Shown here in pieces: positions 25,320-33,400 of a stretch of DNA of 64,000 nucleotides. The stretch covers positions 124,001 to 188,000 of the forward strand of contig JAHCAX010000002.1 in the NCBI GenBank assembly GCA_019634675.1, written 5' to 3'. The position numbers and the translations under genes were made by a program. The notes beneath the pieces were generated by a model, which was not told the DNA's origin, searched no databases, and saw only the letters and a program-made list of their open reading frames with translations. Numbering within the stretch: position 1 is the first letter of the stretch; every line of letters begins with the position of its first letter. The DNA comes from Acherontichlamydia pituitae (GTDB lineage Bacteria > Chlamydiota > Chlamydiia > Chlamydiales > Rhabdochlamydiaceae).

Positions 25320-26252
25320 TTAGCTCGAAAGAGCAGCTTCACCCATTGCCACGATCTCAAGCGCTTGGCGGAAAATACTTCTATCAGCAGCTAGGTCGAT
25401 ATGATGAGCAATATCAGCACGGTCATCGGTCTCAGGAGCCATCTGAACTTCATTGCGGATAATGCGGCCAGCCCAGTCGTCATCTCCATCGCAACGGTCG
25501 TATGGCTGAGGAGAGGAAGGGTCGATCTGCTGTCCAGCTAGCGCCCACATGCTATACTTGATCTTCAGCTGCGTTTCAGCCGGAAGAGCGTCAAATCCAT
25601 TCTGGATGTCTAGACGGACAGCGCCTGCTGTTCCCGCTAAGGTCTTGAGAGCTTCGACTTCTGCTGAGCCGCGTCTCTCTTCTTGCATCGCACCGATCAC
25701 AGCATCCATAGCGCGGCGGAAGAGGCTTTGAGCTGCGGCGAGGTCAATAAACTGTGCAATATCTGCACGATCGCCTGCCTCGTCTCCTTGGCGCACCTGG
25801 TTCTGGATGACGCGTCCAGCCCAATCCCAATTTGTATGGTCTGCTGGCAAGGCATTCTCTTGCGATGCCAGTTGCCACATTGTCAACTTTACAACTTCTC
25901 GCATATCAGGAGAAAGCGCAGCAAAATCCCTAACGATCTGATCTCTTGCAACACCTTGCTCAGCAGCAGCAGAGTTCAGCCTTTCTAAGGAAGCCAGCTT
26001 CTGATCAACTCCCCAAATCCACCGTTTTACCGTCCTGAGCATGCTCGATGCAAACCGATTGAATCCGGAGATCATAGCATTAAAGCAACCGCAGCAACGG
26101 GAACCTTCATCATCAGCAGAGCTGTTGACAGAAGCCCGGGAAAGCGAAGAGCGGGCAGAACCAATTCCATTCAAATCCGCAGCAGGGCCCGCATTGAGCG
26201 CTGGAGCGGCATCTTGGATTCCATCTTGAGGAGAAACAGAGCGGATAGACAT
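25320..26252 (-). CDS. Orphan protein with two tandem alpha-helical repeats
   Basis: 310 residues from an ATG at 26252 (an upstream extension of 18 codons has no support). Two related domains of about 100 residues make up most of it: each has a FxALxxxxxxxVKxxMWxLA block, then DWAGRxIxNxV, DRADIAxxIDLAAxxSxFRxAxxxV. Before them, near residue 55, is a CCGCF cluster followed by an amphipathic segment, a possible membrane-association or palmitoylation-like region. The N-terminal 50 residues are Ser/Ala-rich. No known family recognised. The AT-rich upstream DNA is like that of other orphans; a host-directed role is a guess. Confidence 0.65.
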   Translation of the reverse strand: MSIRSVSPQDGIQDAAPALNAGPAADLNGIGSARSSLSRASVNSSADDEGSRCCGCFNAMISGFNRFASSMLRTVKRWIWGVDQKLASLERLNSAAAEQGVARDQIVRDFAALSPDMREVVKLTMWQLASQENALPADHTNWDWAGRVIQNQVRQGDEAGDRADIAQFIDLAAAQSLFRRAMDAVIGAMQEERRGSAEVEALKTLAGTAGAVRLDIQNGFDALPAETQLKIKYSMWALAGQQIDPSSPQPYDRCDGDDDWAGRIIRNEVQMAPETDDRADIAHHIDLAADRSIFRQALEIVAMGEAALSS

Positions 26253-26637
26253 AAAATTAATACCTAAGGTTAGTTTGATATTTTTCGAAAAGCAGAATGC
26301 CATCAAACTAAAAATAAACTCAATTAAATAACAAACTTTGAACTTAAATCAAAATTACCATTCATATTTTTAATTTTATTTTCACTCAAACCTCTAATAC
26401 AAAACAAAATGCACATTAATTGCAGACTAGAACTAAAATTAATAATTTAATCAAATATAATTATAAATATAATGAAGTTGAGGAGAAATCCGGGGAGAAT
26501 CCACCACATCAATTCTACGAATTTGGAGAACCCCCTTGAAATGGAATCTATTCAATTGGTTTTGAGGCAGTTGTAAAACCACCTCTTTATGCACTTTGAA
26601 CTTTTGAAATTGGCTTTCTTGTTTAGGAGTATCAGCA
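26253..26637. other. AT-rich divergent intergenic region
   Basis: About 385 bases between two divergent orphan genes, very AT-rich from 26280 to 26480, so both promoters probably lie here. GAGGCAGTTGTAAAACC at 26565-26581 matches one end of the 4248-4412 element, but I find no partner end; it may be a solo end or coincidence. Confidence 0.4.
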
Positions 26638-27264
26638 ATGGGAACACCTCTTGGAAAAGACTTTGAAGCACCGATCTCTCCGTGGACAGATCGTGAAAGC
26701 CCCTCGATAAAAGCATCTTCAAAACCTAACGGTCAGCTGCTGTTCGACCAGGTCTCTGATTTTTATGCCTGGTACATGTCTTGGGACATTACCCCTAGCG
26801 ACCATGCCAAGACCTTTGAACTACTCTCTCGGATCATGAGGATCGCCCAAGTCTCCAAAGACGGCGGACTGTTCCTGACGTACGATGAAGAAGAAAAGGC
26901 CCTAAAATCATTGAGTTCCTTGAGAGAAGACCTCTTCGATGGATTCTGCCGCCAGCATGAGATCGGCCCAAACCTTCTCAAGATCATCCAGATCCTGGTC
27001 ACTTCGAACCCCAAGGCCCGCCTGGTAGCTCGTACCAATGAGCTTGAATACATGCTCTGCGTCTACTGCCCTCCCGAGCGAAATGAAAAAGAAAAGGCGC
27101 GCTACCAGCTCCTATTGGACCAAATTCTGAAGAAAGTGACTCCCGGCCTGCTCGATACCCATGCCCACGCTGTATCGCAAGGACTCGCAAAGATCATCGA
27201 AAACGTCCATGCCATCGAAAACGTCCATGAAGAGATCCTCAAAGCCACCAAGCATTGGCTGTGA
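26638..27264 (+). CDS. Orphan helical protein, 208 aa
   Basis: Unrecognised soluble protein with mostly helical character. It starts MGTPLGKDFEAPISPW and ends with a repeated phrase (ENVHAIENVHEEILKATKHWL). AGGAG lies 8 bases before the ATG. There is no signal peptide or membrane segment. A perfect 14-bp-stem hairpin begins 4 bases after the stop, then hairpin repeats. Function unknown. Confidence 0.6.
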   Translation: MGTPLGKDFEAPISPWTDRESPSIKASSKPNGQLLFDQVSDFYAWYMSWDITPSDHAKTFELLSRIMRIAQVSKDGGLFLTYDEEEKALKSLSSLREDLFDGFCRQHEIGPNLLKIIQILVTSNPKARLVARTNELEYMLCVYCPPERNEKEKARYQLLLDQILKKVTPGLLDTHAHAVSQGLAKIIENVHAIENVHEEILKATKHWL

Positions 27265-27267
27265 ATA

Positions 27268-27298
27268 CACTCCGAAGGTACGGTGTACCTTCGGAGTG
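27268..27298. repeat. Perfect hairpin with 14-bp stem
   Basis: CACTCCGAAGGTAC, loop GGT, GTACCTTCGGAGTG. It directly follows the 208-aa gene and may terminate it, though without a T-run. It corresponds in position and in the GAAGGT/ACCTTC core to hairpins inside the elements at 22502 and 58920, each also followed by GGAGT or GAGT and the GGTGAAG repeat. Confidence 0.7.
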
Positions 27299-27303
27299 AG
27301 GAA

Positions 27304-27439
27304 CAGGTGAAGTGCCCTTGGGCACGAACTGGTCTTCGCTCTTGGCAGGTGAAGTGCCCTTGGGCACGAACTGGTCTTCGCTATTAGGCACGAACTGGTC
27401 TTCGCTCTTGGCAGGTGAAGTACCCTTGGGCACAAACGG
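27304..27439. repeat. Tandem hairpin repeats, about 42-bp unit
   Basis: Unit: CAGGTGAA, then self-complementary GTGCCCTTGGGCAC, then GAACTGGTCTTCGCTCTTGG. Copies: 27304-27345, 27346-27386, a partial copy at 27387-27411, and 27412-27439 with one stem mismatch. The same unit, with the stem GCGGCCTTGGCCGC, occurs twice in 22502-22803. Not a CRISPR: there are no unique spacers. Confidence 0.7.
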
Positions 27440-27490
27440 AGCAAAGAAAAGCAGCTAATCAGACTATCAATGACTTAAGTCAATACTTTT

Positions 27491-27566
27491 GCATGCCTTT
27501 GGCCAGAAGGCGAACCGACACGGCGCTAGCCGTATCCGCTCAGAGGCTTTAGGCATGCTTTTTTTT
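27491..27566 (+). terminator. Branched terminator or small structured RNA
   Basis: Outer stem GCATGCCT (27491-27498) with AGGCATGC (27551-27558), followed by eight T. Inside are GCC-AGAA-GGC (27502-27511) and ACGGC-GCTA-GCCGT (27520-27533). This is more elaborate than a simple terminator. It would end transcription from the 208-aa gene and repeat tract; a small RNA 3' end is also possible. No gene lies in the remaining 27567-27788. Confidence 0.6.
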
Positions 27567-27788
27567 CAGAAATGTTGGCACTGAAGGTTTTGCTACTACC
27601 CTTCTACGTTCCAGCAACTTTTTTCCAATCAAGTTAAGAAGGTTCTTTTTACAGAGGCATTGCCTCCTGTCCCATTATGACTTGAATTAATCGCGCCATC
27701 GAAATTAAGCTGCGATGAAAGCTGCTCGCATATTTCTGCTAAAGCAGACGATCTTCCCCCAAGGAATTCAAACGATCAGGAGTTGCCT

Positions 27789-30014
27789 ATGAAACACCTC
27801 TTAAATAGCATTTCTCTCGGCAAACTATACAGCGCTATCCTTGCTGGAATTTTGCTCACCTCTCCTACTCTGAACGGCTCCCCCTTCATCTACGTGGCCA
27901 ATAATGGCTCGAACAACGTCTCTGTCATCGATACCGCTAACAATGCTGTCATTGCCATGGTAAGCGTCGGAGATGGCCCTGGATCAGTTGCGCTCAGTCC
28001 TGACGAGAGCATGGTTTATGTCGGAAATGAAGGCTCGAATAGCGTCTCTGTCATCGATACACAAACGAATACCGTCACAGCTACAATCGGCGTGGGAAGA
28101 AGACCCCAGCAAATTGCATTTACTCCGAATGGGGACAGAGCCTATGTCGTTAATTTAACGTCCCGCAACGTCTCGGTCATCGATACCGCAACCAATGCAG
28201 TCATAGCGCTTCCCAATGTTGGAATCGGCCCCGAGCACCTGCTGATCTCACCTGATGGAAGCAAGGTCTATGTGCTAAATTCCACCTCTCGAGACATCTC
28301 GCTCATTGATACAGCAACCAATACTGTGACGGCCACCATTGCTGTGGGGAGCTACCCGCGATCCATGGCATTCACTCCAGATGCAAGCAAGATCTACGTT
28401 GTTAACCAAGGTTCCAACAATGTCTCGGTCATCGACACAGCAACCAATAAGGTTGCTGCCACTTGCGATGTTGGCGAACAGCCGACCGATCTTGGGATAA
28501 CTCAAGATGGAAGCAAGGTCTATGTCTCTAATTCCGTTTCTAATAATATTTCTGTTATCGATACAGCTCTCAATCAAGTTATTGCCACCATTCCGGTTGG
28601 CACCCTTCCCGAATGCATAGCGATCTCCCCTGACGGGACCATGGCCTACACGGCAAACTACGATTCCAAGGACGCCTCAGTCATCGATACAGCAACCCAG
28701 ACGGTCATTGCTACGATCAATATTGGATATAAGCCTTTTGTCCTTTCATTCGCTCCAAACGGAAAAAAGGCCTACGTCCTTAGCGAAGATTCTAATTTCC
28801 TTTCCATCATCGACACTTCTTCTAATTTGGTCGCACAGAGCATAGAAGCCGGAAACGCTCCGGAATCTCTGGCAATCTCTCAAATCACGGGCAGCTTGCT
28901 CTTTGTATCAAGCCATGAAATGTATAGTGTTTCGGTCATTGATACGGCAACCAATCGCATTTCAGCGACGATTCAAACCGATCAATTTCCCGATTACTTC
29001 ATCTTTACCCCTGACGGCGGGACAGTCTTCATAGAATCGAGTCTTTACGAAGTTCTCGCAGTCGATACGGCCAGCTATGCAACAAAGGCAACTATCCCTG
29101 TCAATATTGTCGATATGCCCTGCGCCATCACACCCGATGGAAATAAGATCTACCTTTCAAACGACGTCAACGGCACCATTACTGTCATCGATACAGCTTC
29201 ATGTGGTATCATTTCTTCTTTTGATGTTGGAGCTCCCGTCCGTTCCATGGCATTCACTCCAGATGGAAAAAAAGGGTACGCTGCAATTTATGGATCAGAT
29301 TCTGTTGCTGTGCTGGATCCTTCAACTGACCGGGTGACCGCAATGATCCCTGTCGGCAGCCGTCCCTATTGGATAGCAGTTTCTCCTGATGGCAATAAGG
29401 CCTATGTCGCAAACTCTGTAACGAACAACGTTTCCGTTATTAACACAACAACCGATTCCGTTTCCGCGACGATCGATACCGGAACCACCCCATATTGCCT
29501 TGGGTTTTCTCCTAATGGATCCATCGTCTATGTCGCCAATGATAATGACAACAACGTCGCTGTCATCGATACGGCAACCGATACAGTGCTGACAACAATC
29601 GGAGTTGGCTATTCCCCGCAATATTTGATATTTGCTCCGGATGGAAGCAAGGCCTATGTCACCAATTCTGATTCCAACAGCGTCTCGGTTATCGATACAA
29701 AGACCCATACTGTTGCTGCCACCATCGGCGTTGACGACTACCCCTGGTACTGCGTCCTAACCCCTGATAGCAAAAAGCTATATGTCGCCAATGTGAATGC
29801 CGGTACTATCTCAGTTATTGAGACAAGAACAAATCAGCTAATTGCGACTATTGAAACGGTCCCCTCCCCTTGGTACCTTGCCTTCGCTCCAACTCGTTCA
29901 ACGTCAGCGATCAAAATGTTTTCAAAAGCAAGAAAGACAACTCATGTCCTTAAAGATCCAAAAAGGCGCAATAAGCAAGATCCGATTATGGCGCCTTCTT
30001 CTGATCGTCGATGA
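27789..30014 (+). CDS. Secreted YVTN beta-propeller protein, 16 repeats
   Basis: 741 residues: a signal peptide (MKHLLNSISL...LTSPTLNG) followed by 16 repeats of about 42 residues, each with the pattern (I/V/A)YVxNxxSNxVSVIDTATNxVxATIxVGxxPxxxAxxPDGxK. This is the YncE/YVTN family of periplasmic or surface propellers; 16 repeats could form two seven- or eight-bladed discs. The ATG at 27789 has GGAG before it. The last 40 residues are Lys/Arg-rich, unlike the repeats, and their codons overlap the end of ftsQ on the other strand by 29 bases. Roles in binding or as an enzyme scaffold are possible; none is shown. Confidence 0.85.
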   Translation: MKHLLNSISLGKLYSAILAGILLTSPTLNGSPFIYVANNGSNNVSVIDTANNAVIAMVSVGDGPGSVALSPDESMVYVGNEGSNSVSVIDTQTNTVTATIGVGRRPQQIAFTPNGDRAYVVNLTSRNVSVIDTATNAVIALPNVGIGPEHLLISPDGSKVYVLNSTSRDISLIDTATNTVTATIAVGSYPRSMAFTPDASKIYVVNQGSNNVSVIDTATNKVAATCDVGEQPTDLGITQDGSKVYVSNSVSNNISVIDTALNQVIATIPVGTLPECIAISPDGTMAYTANYDSKDASVIDTATQTVIATINIGYKPFVLSFAPNGKKAYVLSEDSNFLSIIDTSSNLVAQSIEAGNAPESLAISQITGSLLFVSSHEMYSVSVIDTATNRISATIQTDQFPDYFIFTPDGGTVFIESSLYEVLAVDTASYATKATIPVNIVDMPCAITPDGNKIYLSNDVNGTITVIDTASCGIISSFDVGAPVRSMAFTPDGKKGYAAIYGSDSVAVLDPSTDRVTAMIPVGSRPYWIAVSPDGNKAYVANSVTNNVSVINTTTDSVSATIDTGTTPYCLGFSPNGSIVYVANDNDNNVAVIDTATDTVLTTIGVGYSPQYLIFAPDGSKAYVTNSDSNSVSVIDTKTHTVAATIGVDDYPWYCVLTPDSKKLYVANVNAGTISVIETRTNQLIATIETVPSPWYLAFAPTRSTSAIKMFSKARKTTHVLKDPKRRNKQDPIMAPSSDRR

Positions 30015-30933
30015 AGGCCAGGTTGGGGATCCGGAAATCGATGATGGTCTCCTTTTGACGGATGGTCCCATGATCTTCCGAAGACGGCTTAATGCCCGCG
30101 CGTTGGTTTTCGATCAACTGCGGACGGAGCTTTAGGTAGTTTCCCAACTCCGCAGCGTAATTTTTTGTGCTCAAGCGGAGGATTTTAGGAAAAAGGTATT
30201 GGACCTCTTTCCCGTTGTTGTTAATCGGAATAAGGTCTTCGGCTATCAGGATGATTTCCCGTGTTCCGTAGCTTTCTGAAAAGGCCTTGGACACATCGAT
30301 CCTTTTGACGGTGAAAAGCTCTTGGACCTGTGGTTCATTGAGCAGGTTCAGGAGATTCAGCGCAAGCTCGGCATACTTTCCTGCAAGAGGCCGGTTCCAT
30401 TCGGCTACAGGCTTGTCCGATTCGTCGGCCTGCGCTCCAAAGGCTCCCAGCCCAATGTAGATCTCTGGAAGGTTTTTAGGAGAAAAAAACGGGCGGAAAG
30501 GAAAAAGGCACCCCACTTTGTCAATGGCGACATTTTCATAGTCGCCTGCCCAGGCAACAGGCTGGCGGATGGTGTAATCGACATAAAGGGTGCTTGGGCC
30601 AAGCAGCTTGACCTGGGCGTCTGCAATGAGAGGGCAGGCGCGCAGCTTCTTTTCCGCTGCTTTAAGATCAAAACTAGCGGCAAGAGGAGGAAAATCAGCA
30701 GAGATCCCAAGCAGCTCGGCAAGGTATTCTGTTTTCAAGGCCTCCCTTTGCGGCCCAGTTTGGACCATCGTCTGGATCACTTGAGGAGCTTTCCCGTGGG
30801 ATTGAGATCTGTTCTTCACAAAATGCTTAATGCACAGATGGGAAGTGCCTGAAACGAGCAAAGCAGACCCGACAATCCAAGCCAATGCATGGACAAGGGG
30901 GATGTGTTTGGACTTAGGGCTGCGCTGTTTCAT
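29986..30933 (-). CDS. ftsQ: Cell-division protein FtsQ/DivIB-like
   Basis: 315-residue single-pass membrane protein: cytoplasmic basic N-terminus, membrane segment at about 13-32, then a POTRA-like part (FDLKAAEKKLRACPLIADAQVKLLGPSTLYVDYTIRQPVAWAG). Its place after murC is the usual place of ftsQ in dcw clusters. In C. trachomatis the gene at this position (near CT764) is, as I recall, similarly assigned. It overlaps murC by four bases (ATGA). Sequence similarity is low for this family, so the call rests on topology and position. Confidence 0.75.
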   Translation of the reverse strand: MKQRSPKSKHIPLVHALAWIVGSALLVSGTSHLCIKHFVKNRSQSHGKAPQVIQTMVQTGPQREALKTEYLAELLGISADFPPLAASFDLKAAEKKLRACPLIADAQVKLLGPSTLYVDYTIRQPVAWAGDYENVAIDKVGCLFPFRPFFSPKNLPEIYIGLGAFGAQADESDKPVAEWNRPLAGKYAELALNLLNLLNEPQVQELFTVKRIDVSKAFSESYGTREIILIAEDLIPINNNGKEVQYLFPKILRLSTKNYAAELGNYLKLRPQLIENQRAGIKPSSEDHGTIRQKETIIDFRIPNLAFIDDQKKAP

Positions 30934-32294
30934 GTCTTAGCTGTAATTAACGGGATCACTTCTGAGCTTAACTTTGTGATGTCTCCCGCTCCGAGAGTAA
31001 GAAGGACATCCTGGGAATTAAGAAAAGAGGCCAAATAATCGGCCAATTTCTTCCGGGGAACATAATACAGCTCAGTCGGTACAGTTTCTTGGATTTTGGC
31101 AAACAACGCATCCGTCGTCACCCCTTCGATCGGCTTTTCCCCTGCTGCATAGATATCGGTCAAGACCACGACATCGGCATGATCGAACGCTGTGCCGAAT
31201 TCCGCCATACAATCGCGCGTCCTTGTGTAGCGGTGGGGTTGGAATACAGCAATGAGCCGGTGCTTGCCAACCGCATGCTTGACAGCCCTCAATGTAGCGT
31301 AGATTTCAGTGGGGTGGTGCGCATAGTCGTCATAGAAGGCGATTCCATTGGCCTCCCCTTTCTTTTCGACGCGTCGGCTGATCCCTTTGAACGATTTGAA
31401 TGCTGCTCTAAGCTTAGCTTCAGGGATGTTCAAGCATAGCCCAAGTCCAAAGACTGCTGCCGAGTTCAAGACATTGTGCCCGCCGATGAGAGGTATTTCG
31501 ATATCGCTGTAGACCTTCTCTTTGAACGAGATATCGAAAACGATCTTCCAGCCAGTCTGCCTGAAACTGTCGATGACCAGATCATTGCGCTCATCAAATC
31601 CGTAGCTCATCCCTTTAAGGTTCAAAGACCTTAATTTTTCGTCATCCCCTCCCCACAAAAAATGCTCAGAGGATACAACCGAATCGGCAAACTGCTTAAA
31701 GCCTGCTAAGATCGCCTCTTCGTCCTTCCAGAAGTCCAAGTGGTCGTTATCAACATTTGTCATGATGGCGCCAAAGGGACGGTATTTCAAAAACGATCCA
31801 TCGCTCTCATCAGCCTCTGCGACAAAATAGGGGCCGGTGCCATGGCCGCCGTTGTTGCCGAGGTTAGATACGATCCCTCCGACCGCATAAGATGGTTTGA
31901 GCCCCGCTTCGATGAGGACATGGGCAAGCAAGGACGACGTAGTCGTTTTTCCATGCGTTCCTGTAACGAGAAGGGGGGCGTACCCTTCCATCAACTCTTT
32001 GAGAAGTTCTGCTCGATGGATAAAGGGAACCTGCTTTTCATGAGCAGCTTGCACCTCAGGATTTTCCTTGTTAACCGCTGTGCTGTAGATCACGACATTA
32101 GGATCTTTGAGATTGTTGTGCGAATGCCCTATGGAAATATCAGCCCCTTCCATCTGGAGCTGTTCCGTCAGCGCGGAGGAGGACTGGTCGCTTCCTGAGA
32201 CTTGACAGCCCCTTTGCAGAAGGATCCGGGCTAGCGCGCTCATGCCAATCCCTCCGATGCCGATAAAGTGGTATTTTTTTTCCATAGCGCTCAT
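30930..32294 (-). CDS. murC: UDP-N-acetylmuramate--L-alanine ligase
   Basis: Adds L-Ala to UDP-MurNAc, the first step of the peptide stem. The N-terminal nucleotide loop is GIGGIGMSALA, the ATP loop VTGTHGKTTTSSLLAHV, and YDDYAHHPTEI is the C-terminal motif. The start at 32294 overlaps the murG stop (ATGA). At 454 residues it ends at the normal MurC end: there is no fused D-Ala-D-Ala ligase, whereas Chlamydia species carry a murC-ddl fusion. It is the penultimate gene of the cluster here. Confidence 0.95.
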   Translation of the reverse strand: MSAMEKKYHFIGIGGIGMSALARILLQRGCQVSGSDQSSSALTEQLQMEGADISIGHSHNNLKDPNVVIYSTAVNKENPEVQAAHEKQVPFIHRAELLKELMEGYAPLLVTGTHGKTTTSSLLAHVLIEAGLKPSYAVGGIVSNLGNNGGHGTGPYFVAEADESDGSFLKYRPFGAIMTNVDNDHLDFWKDEEAILAGFKQFADSVVSSEHFLWGGDDEKLRSLNLKGMSYGFDERNDLVIDSFRQTGWKIVFDISFKEKVYSDIEIPLIGGHNVLNSAAVFGLGLCLNIPEAKLRAAFKSFKGISRRVEKKGEANGIAFYDDYAHHPTEIYATLRAVKHAVGKHRLIAVFQPHRYTRTRDCMAEFGTAFDHADVVVLTDIYAAGEKPIEGVTTDALFAKIQETVPTELYYVPRKKLADYLASFLNSQDVLLTLGAGDITKLSSEVIPLITAKT

Positions 32295-33400
32295 TTGAGA
32301 TGCAATGTCTCGCAGATCAGTGTGCATAGTTGTTTCTTGTCCTGGCTGGATTTAAAGGTGTTAATCGATTCTCTCATCTGCCGCAAGGTTGACTGGGCAG
32401 GATCTAAAAAGCGGTAGATTTCCATCGCTAGGACCTGTTTAGTAAGCCCTTTTTCCGGAAGGTGGATACCCCCTTTGACCTCGCGATGGAAAAAGTGGGC
32501 ATTCTTCGCTTGATGGTCGTCGGCTGCAAAGGGGAATGGGATGAGGATGGAAGGAACTTCATAAGCGATCAGCTCGGAAATCGTTGCGGCTCCTGCCCTG
32601 CAAATGGCAAAACTTGCAGCTTGGTAGGCTGCCGGCATGTTGGTCTCAAAGGCTTTGACGCACGCTTTAATGCTCAAAGAGGCATAGGCATTTTTAAAGG
32701 TGTCGACCGTCTCAGGTTTGCCAGTGATGTGGATGACTTGGAAATGATGGTCGTGCGGCTTCAGCAGCTCGATGCTTTTCAAGACCTGCTCGTTCATTGC
32801 TAAAGCGCCTTGGGAACCTCCAAAAATAAGAAGGATGGGATACCTGGGGTCCAAACCATAATACCCTGCCGCCGCCTCAATGGAAAGCAGATGGGGGGGG
32901 TGGCGCACTGGCATGGCCACTTCAACGACCTTGCCATTAAGATGGTCTTGGGCTTTGGGAAAAACAACGGCCGTGTAATCAGCAGATGCGGAAAAAAGGC
33001 GGTTGACCTTGCCTGGAAAAGCATTCGATTCAAAAAGAGCGACCTTTTTTTTCTGTAGGCGTGCTGCGCACAGAATCGGAAAAGAGTGGAAGCTGCCAAA
33101 TCCAACGACCAGATCGGGCGCCTCTTTTTTTAAGAGGCTAAAGCTGTGCTTGACCCCTTTGACCAATTGGAAGACCGACTTGAAGATCAAGAGGACATTG
33201 CGGCGGAATACCGTTCCGCTTGGGATATCTTGATAGGCGTACTTTTCCCGGTCAAAATAGCGGTTGCCGGCCAACCCTGCTCCCATAAAGACAATTTCGA
33301 CGCCTTTTTTTTGGAGCTCTTCGGCCAAAGCCTGCGCTGGAAAGAGATGGCCGCCTGTACCGCCTGCTGCGATCACAACTTTTTTCCGTTTTTTGCTCAT
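32291..33400 (-). CDS. murG: UDP-GlcNAc transferase to lipid I
   Basis: Transfers GlcNAc to lipid I to make lipid II at the inner face of the membrane. GGTGGHLFPA is the glycine-rich donor loop, a second GGSQGALAMN loop follows, and FAICRAGAATISELIAYEVPSILIPFPFAADDHQAKNA is the UDP-GlcNAc-binding signature. 369 residues. It overlaps ftsW and murC by four bases each, so the three are tightly coupled. Confidence 0.96.
   Translation of the reverse strand: MSKKRKKVVIAAGGTGGHLFPAQALAEELQKKGVEIVFMGAGLAGNRYFDREKYAYQDIPSGTVFRRNVLLIFKSVFQLVKGVKHSFSLLKKEAPDLVVGFGSFHSFPILCAARLQKKKVALFESNAFPGKVNRLFSASADYTAVVFPKAQDHLNGKVVEVAMPVRHPPHLLSIEAAAGYYGLDPRYPILLIFGGSQGALAMNEQVLKSIELLKPHDHHFQVIHITGKPETVDTFKNAYASLSIKACVKAFETNMPAAYQAASFAICRAGAATISELIAYEVPSILIPFPFAADDHQAKNAHFFHREVKGGIHLPEKGLTKQVLAMEIYRFLDPAQSTLRQMRESINTFKSSQDKKQLCTLICETLHLK

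Noticed and set aside
25133..25462. 109-codon plus-strand frame overlapping the end of the 25320-26252 gene
   Set aside because: It contains that gene's terminator hairpin and runs into its antisense; no start signal.
26565..26581. Second copy of the 4248-4412 element
   Set aside because: Only one end-like sequence is found; no opposite end or inner stems, so a copy cannot be claimed.
27304..27439. Possible CRISPR array
   Set aside because: Units are contiguous with no unique spacers, repeat lengths vary, and no cas genes are present.
27112..27444. Minus-strand frame with PRALHLPRAKTSS-like repeats
   Set aside because: The repeats are explained by the tandem DNA hairpins, the unit copies break the frame (41- and 25-base units), and the frame runs antisense into the 208-aa gene.
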